This document shows positions 63,086 through 64,000 of a DNA stretch of 64,000 bases, one piece after another. A program made the translations under genes and the position numbers. The notes beneath the pieces are model-generated. The model had not been told where the DNA came from and made no database searches. It saw only the letters and a list, made by a program, of their open reading frames with translations. The first letter of the stretch is position 1. The number at the start of each line of letters is the position of its first letter. Source of the stretch: Massilia sp. CF038 (GTDB lineage Bacteria; Pseudomonadota; Gammaproteobacteria; Burkholderiales; Burkholderiaceae_D); contig NZ_FQWU01000006.1 in NCBI RefSeq assembly GCF_900129765.1, positions 1 to 64,000 on the forward strand. The letters run 5' to 3'.

Positions 63086-63483
63086 TGCGGCGGCATCGGG
63101 GCTGGTTATGCGTTGCGCTGGCGCTGGTCATCGCACTGGGGCTGGCCTCGCGCCGCGTGCCTGGTTTGTTCCCGCAGGTGCTGCAAAATTATCCGGGTGA
63201 CGCCTTGTGGGCGGTGGCGCTGTTTTTGTGCATTGCGCTTTTGCGGCCTGCGATGCCGTGCGGGATGCTGGCGTCATTGGCGCTGATCGTCGCTTGGGTC
63301 GATGAATTTGCGCAGCTGATCCAGGCGCCATGGCTGGTTGCGCTGCGGCGCACAACGGCGGGGCATCTGGTGCTCGGTTCCGGCTTCGATCCGCTGGACC
63401 TGGTGGCGTATGCAATCGGCATCGCCCTGGCCGCAACCGTCGATTACCTCCTACATCGCCCTCGCGGAGGCGGGGGCCCATAA
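63085..63483 (+). CDS. DUF2809 membrane protein with a REP-encoded C-terminus
   Basis: The 132-residue protein has several hydrophobic helices and the DUF2809 pattern: ASRRVPGLFPQVLQNYPGDALWAVALF near the start and VDEFAQLIQAPW in the middle. The last residues HRPRGGGGP (codons from 63454) and the stop codon are encoded by the left arm of a REP-like hairpin (63453-63537). The protein therefore probably gained its present end when the repeat arrived. Function unknown. Confidence 0.82.
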   Translation: MRRHRGWLCVALALVIALGLASRRVPGLFPQVLQNYPGDALWAVALFLCIALLRPAMPCGMLASLALIVAWVDEFAQLIQAPWLVALRRTTAGHLVLGSGFDPLDLVAYAIGIALAATVDYLLHRPRGGGGP

Positions 63484-63537
63484 CACCTCACCGAATCCGC
63501 ACACGTGGCATAGGCCCCCGCCTGCGCGAGGGCGATG
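63453..63537. repeat. REP/BIME-like long inverted repeat, copy 5
   Basis: This 85-bp copy has ACATCGCCCTCGCGGAGG at the left and CCTGCGCGAGGGCGATGA at the right, with the short right-arm form as in copy 2. Its left arm overlaps the end of the DUF2809 gene and contains the stop codon region. The spacer shares CCGAATCC and ACGTGG with other copies. Confidence 0.92.
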
Positions 63538-63693
63538 AGGTGAAAACGCCGTCAATACTGGCCCGCTTTGTCGCGCACCGCAAACATGCATACACGCTTG
63601 CCAGTGACGCCCCCATGGCATCCTGCTATTATCTTTGGCTACGTGCTGCCTGCTATCCGCTGGCAGTTTTCCCTAGCACTCGCGAAAGATGCC

Positions 63694-64000
63694 ATGAACC
63701 GTCCCCAGATGCTTATCGTAGCCGCCAGCCTGGCGCTCATCCAATCCGCCTATGCCGCGCCTGCCGCCGCGCCGTTGCCGGCGTCGAACCCGCTGGCCGC
63801 GCCAAGCACGCTGCAGTTCGGGTATCCGGCCTTCGACAAGATCAAAAATGAGCACTTCAAGCCTGCGTACGTGGCCGGCATGCGCGAGCAGCTCGCTGAA
63901 ATTGCGGCCATCGCCAACAACAAGGAAGCGCCAACCTTCGAGAACACCATCGTCGCGATGGAAAAATCGGGCCAGCTGCTGACCCGCGTATCGACCATTT
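63694..64000 (+). CDS. M3-family metallopeptidase (peptidyl-dipeptidase Dcp-like), N-terminal part
   Basis: Only the first 102 codons are in the window. A signal peptide (LIVAASLALIQSAYA) precedes LQFGYPAFDKIKNEHFKPAYVAGM and NNKEAPTFENTIVAMEKSGQLL, a stretch characteristic of the N-terminus of oligopeptidase A / Dcp-type M3 peptidases. The zinc site HExxH lies beyond the window. ATG 63694 is chosen because the signal peptide starts there. The gene runs off the right edge. Confidence 0.85.
   Translation, partial: MNRPQMLIVAASLALIQSAYAAPAAAPLPASNPLAAPSTLQFGYPAFDKIKNEHFKPAYVAGMREQLAEIAAIANNKEAPTFENTIVAMEKSGQLLTRVSTI

Overview
The window is a GC-rich bacterial chromosome segment with dense, mostly core genes and short intergenic gaps. 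Gene order points to a betaproteobacterium of the order Burkholderiales, most likely the Oxalobacteraceae (Massilia/Duganella/Janthinobacterium group). The clues are gltBD, then a six-gene mla operon that includes mlaA, then ibaG-murA, then a his operon with a short-form hisG, then hinT and tatABC, with hemE-priA further on. The genus is an inference. No rRNA, tRNA, CRISPR array, prophage or classical insertion sequence was seen.

Layout. 0.1-8.3 kb: GNAT acetyltransferase and tex on the minus strand, an SNF2-family ATPase, and a PAS histidine kinase with its response regulator. 8.3-9.3 kb: a REP-associated tyrosine transposase (RAYT) bounded by nested inverted repeats and preceded by a long hairpin repeat. 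9.3-15.6 kb: glutamate synthase gltBD. 15.8-17.9 kb: a small AT-rich orphan gene, a von Willebrand A protein and an EVE-domain protein. 18.2-25.6 kb: mlaFEDACB (outer-membrane lipid asymmetry), an ABC-2 exporter pair, ibaG and murA. 25.6-35.1 kb: hisG, hisD, a DNA methyltransferase, hisC, hisB, hisH, hisA, hisF, hisI, hisE, hinT and tatABC, all on the plus strand with several ATGA overlaps. 35.3-43.5 kb: accessory genes (VOC protein, hemerythrin, NTF2-like protein, secreted PHB-depolymerase-type esterase, DinB, two hydrolase or peptidase-like proteins, DUF2785, a membrane protein). 43.7-49.7 kb: a second, larger SNF2 ATPase coupled to an S9 peptidase. 49.9-53.7 kb: hemE and priA, separated by a 751-bp AT-rich gap with a cluster of DnaA-box-like 9-mers. 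53.8-64.0 kb: PEP-CTERM protein, flavin disulfide reductase, SRPBCC and DUF1003 proteins, a LysR/quinone-reductase pair, modAB without modC, rep-slyX-DUF2809, and the start of an M3 peptidase.

The most distinctive feature is a dispersed family of five long imperfect inverted repeats (85-102 bp) with arms of the type ACATCGCCCTCGCG...CGCGAGGGCGATGT. They lie at 8264, 35141, 43558, 56013 and 63453, nearly always within a few bases of a stop codon. One copy lies about 105 bp upstream of the RAYT gene, the expected arrangement for a REP/BIME family mobilised by its own RAYT. One copy supplies the last codons of a protein. Other points of interest are the DNA methyltransferase inside the his operon and the DnaA-box cluster upstream of priA.
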